From assembly GCA_945928585.1 (NCBI GenBank), contig CAMENQ010000159.1, positions 1-5,981 of the forward strand: a stretch of 5,981 bases of DNA. Direction: 5' to 3'. Numbering within the stretch: position 1 is the first letter of the stretch; every line of letters starts with the position of its first letter. The translations under genes and the position numbers were made by a program. The notes beneath the pieces were generated by a model. It was not told the origin of the DNA and made no database searches. It was given only the letters and a program-made list of their open reading frames with translations. The stretch is from an uncultured Roseburia sp. Its GTDB lineage: Bacteria > Bacillota > Clostridia > Lachnospirales > Lachnospiraceae. Shown piece by piece: positions 5,937 to 5,981 of this stretch.

Positions 5937-5981
5937 ATGGCACTTTTACACATTACAGGTGAAAATTTTGAAACAGAGGTT
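5937..5981 (+). CDS. trxA: Thioredoxin, first 15 codons only
   Basis: The visible N-terminus is MALLHITGENFETEV, which resembles the opening of bacterial thioredoxins (a short first strand, then an N-F-x-x-x-V segment before the 'VLVDFWAxWCGPC' region). Thioredoxin is a small cytoplasmic dithiol reductase that keeps protein cysteines reduced, recharged by thioredoxin reductase. The WCGPC active site lies outside the window, so the call rests on only 15 residues plus a good ribosome binding site at 5925-5931. The gene is divergent from the double-receiver/PocR-kinase operon. A thioredoxin-fold relative with a similar N-terminus cannot be ruled out. Confidence 0.7.
   Translation, partial: MALLHITGENFETEV

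Overview
The window looks like chromosomal DNA from a low-GC Gram-positive anaerobe of the class Clostridia, most likely a Lachnospiraceae relative (Roseburia, Lachnospira/Eubacterium or Butyrivibrio type). This is inferred from the AT-rich sequence, heavy use of AGA/AGG and ATA codons, strong GGAGG-type ribosome binding sites, and large multidomain hybrid kinases carrying their own HPt domains. No 16S gene or species marker is present, so the genus is a guess.

Layout. Bases 1-1964 (+) hold the cytoplasmic part of a hybrid histidine kinase. Its reading frame is open to the left edge and begins with the end of a hydrophobic stretch, so the start codon and sensor lie outside the window. Bases 1965-2141 separate two convergent genes and hold two GC-rich terminator hairpins with a smaller AT-rich inverted repeat between them. 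On the minus strand a two-gene operon is read from right to left. First comes a 259-residue double-receiver protein without an output domain (5641 to 4862). After 23 bases comes an 898-residue soluble hybrid kinase with an N-terminal cysteine-rich PocR-type sensor domain (4838 to 2142). Bases 5642-5936 form a divergent intergenic region. It has AT-rich promoter sequence on the left and, at about 5750-5870, a GC-richer block full of direct and inverted repeats. The window ends 15 codons into a plus-strand gene that reads like thioredoxin (trxA).

How the genes may work together. Both kinases have the parts of a complete phosphorelay: HisKA histidine, ATP-binding domain, receiver aspartate and HPt histidine. 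The operon-encoded double-receiver protein is a natural candidate to receive phosphate from the HPt of the PocR kinase. It has no DNA-binding or enzymatic domain, so the final output is probably protein-protein interaction, phosphate buffering or a partner encoded elsewhere. Both the kinase and its partner protein carry a degenerate receiver that has lost the phospho-acceptor aspartate but kept a Lys-Arg-Pro-Leu motif. Both kinases end in a related helical tail of about 70 residues after the HPt domain. The features most worth following are the PocR cysteine cluster, the paired pseudo-receivers, the shared tail and the repeat block upstream of the thioredoxin gene.
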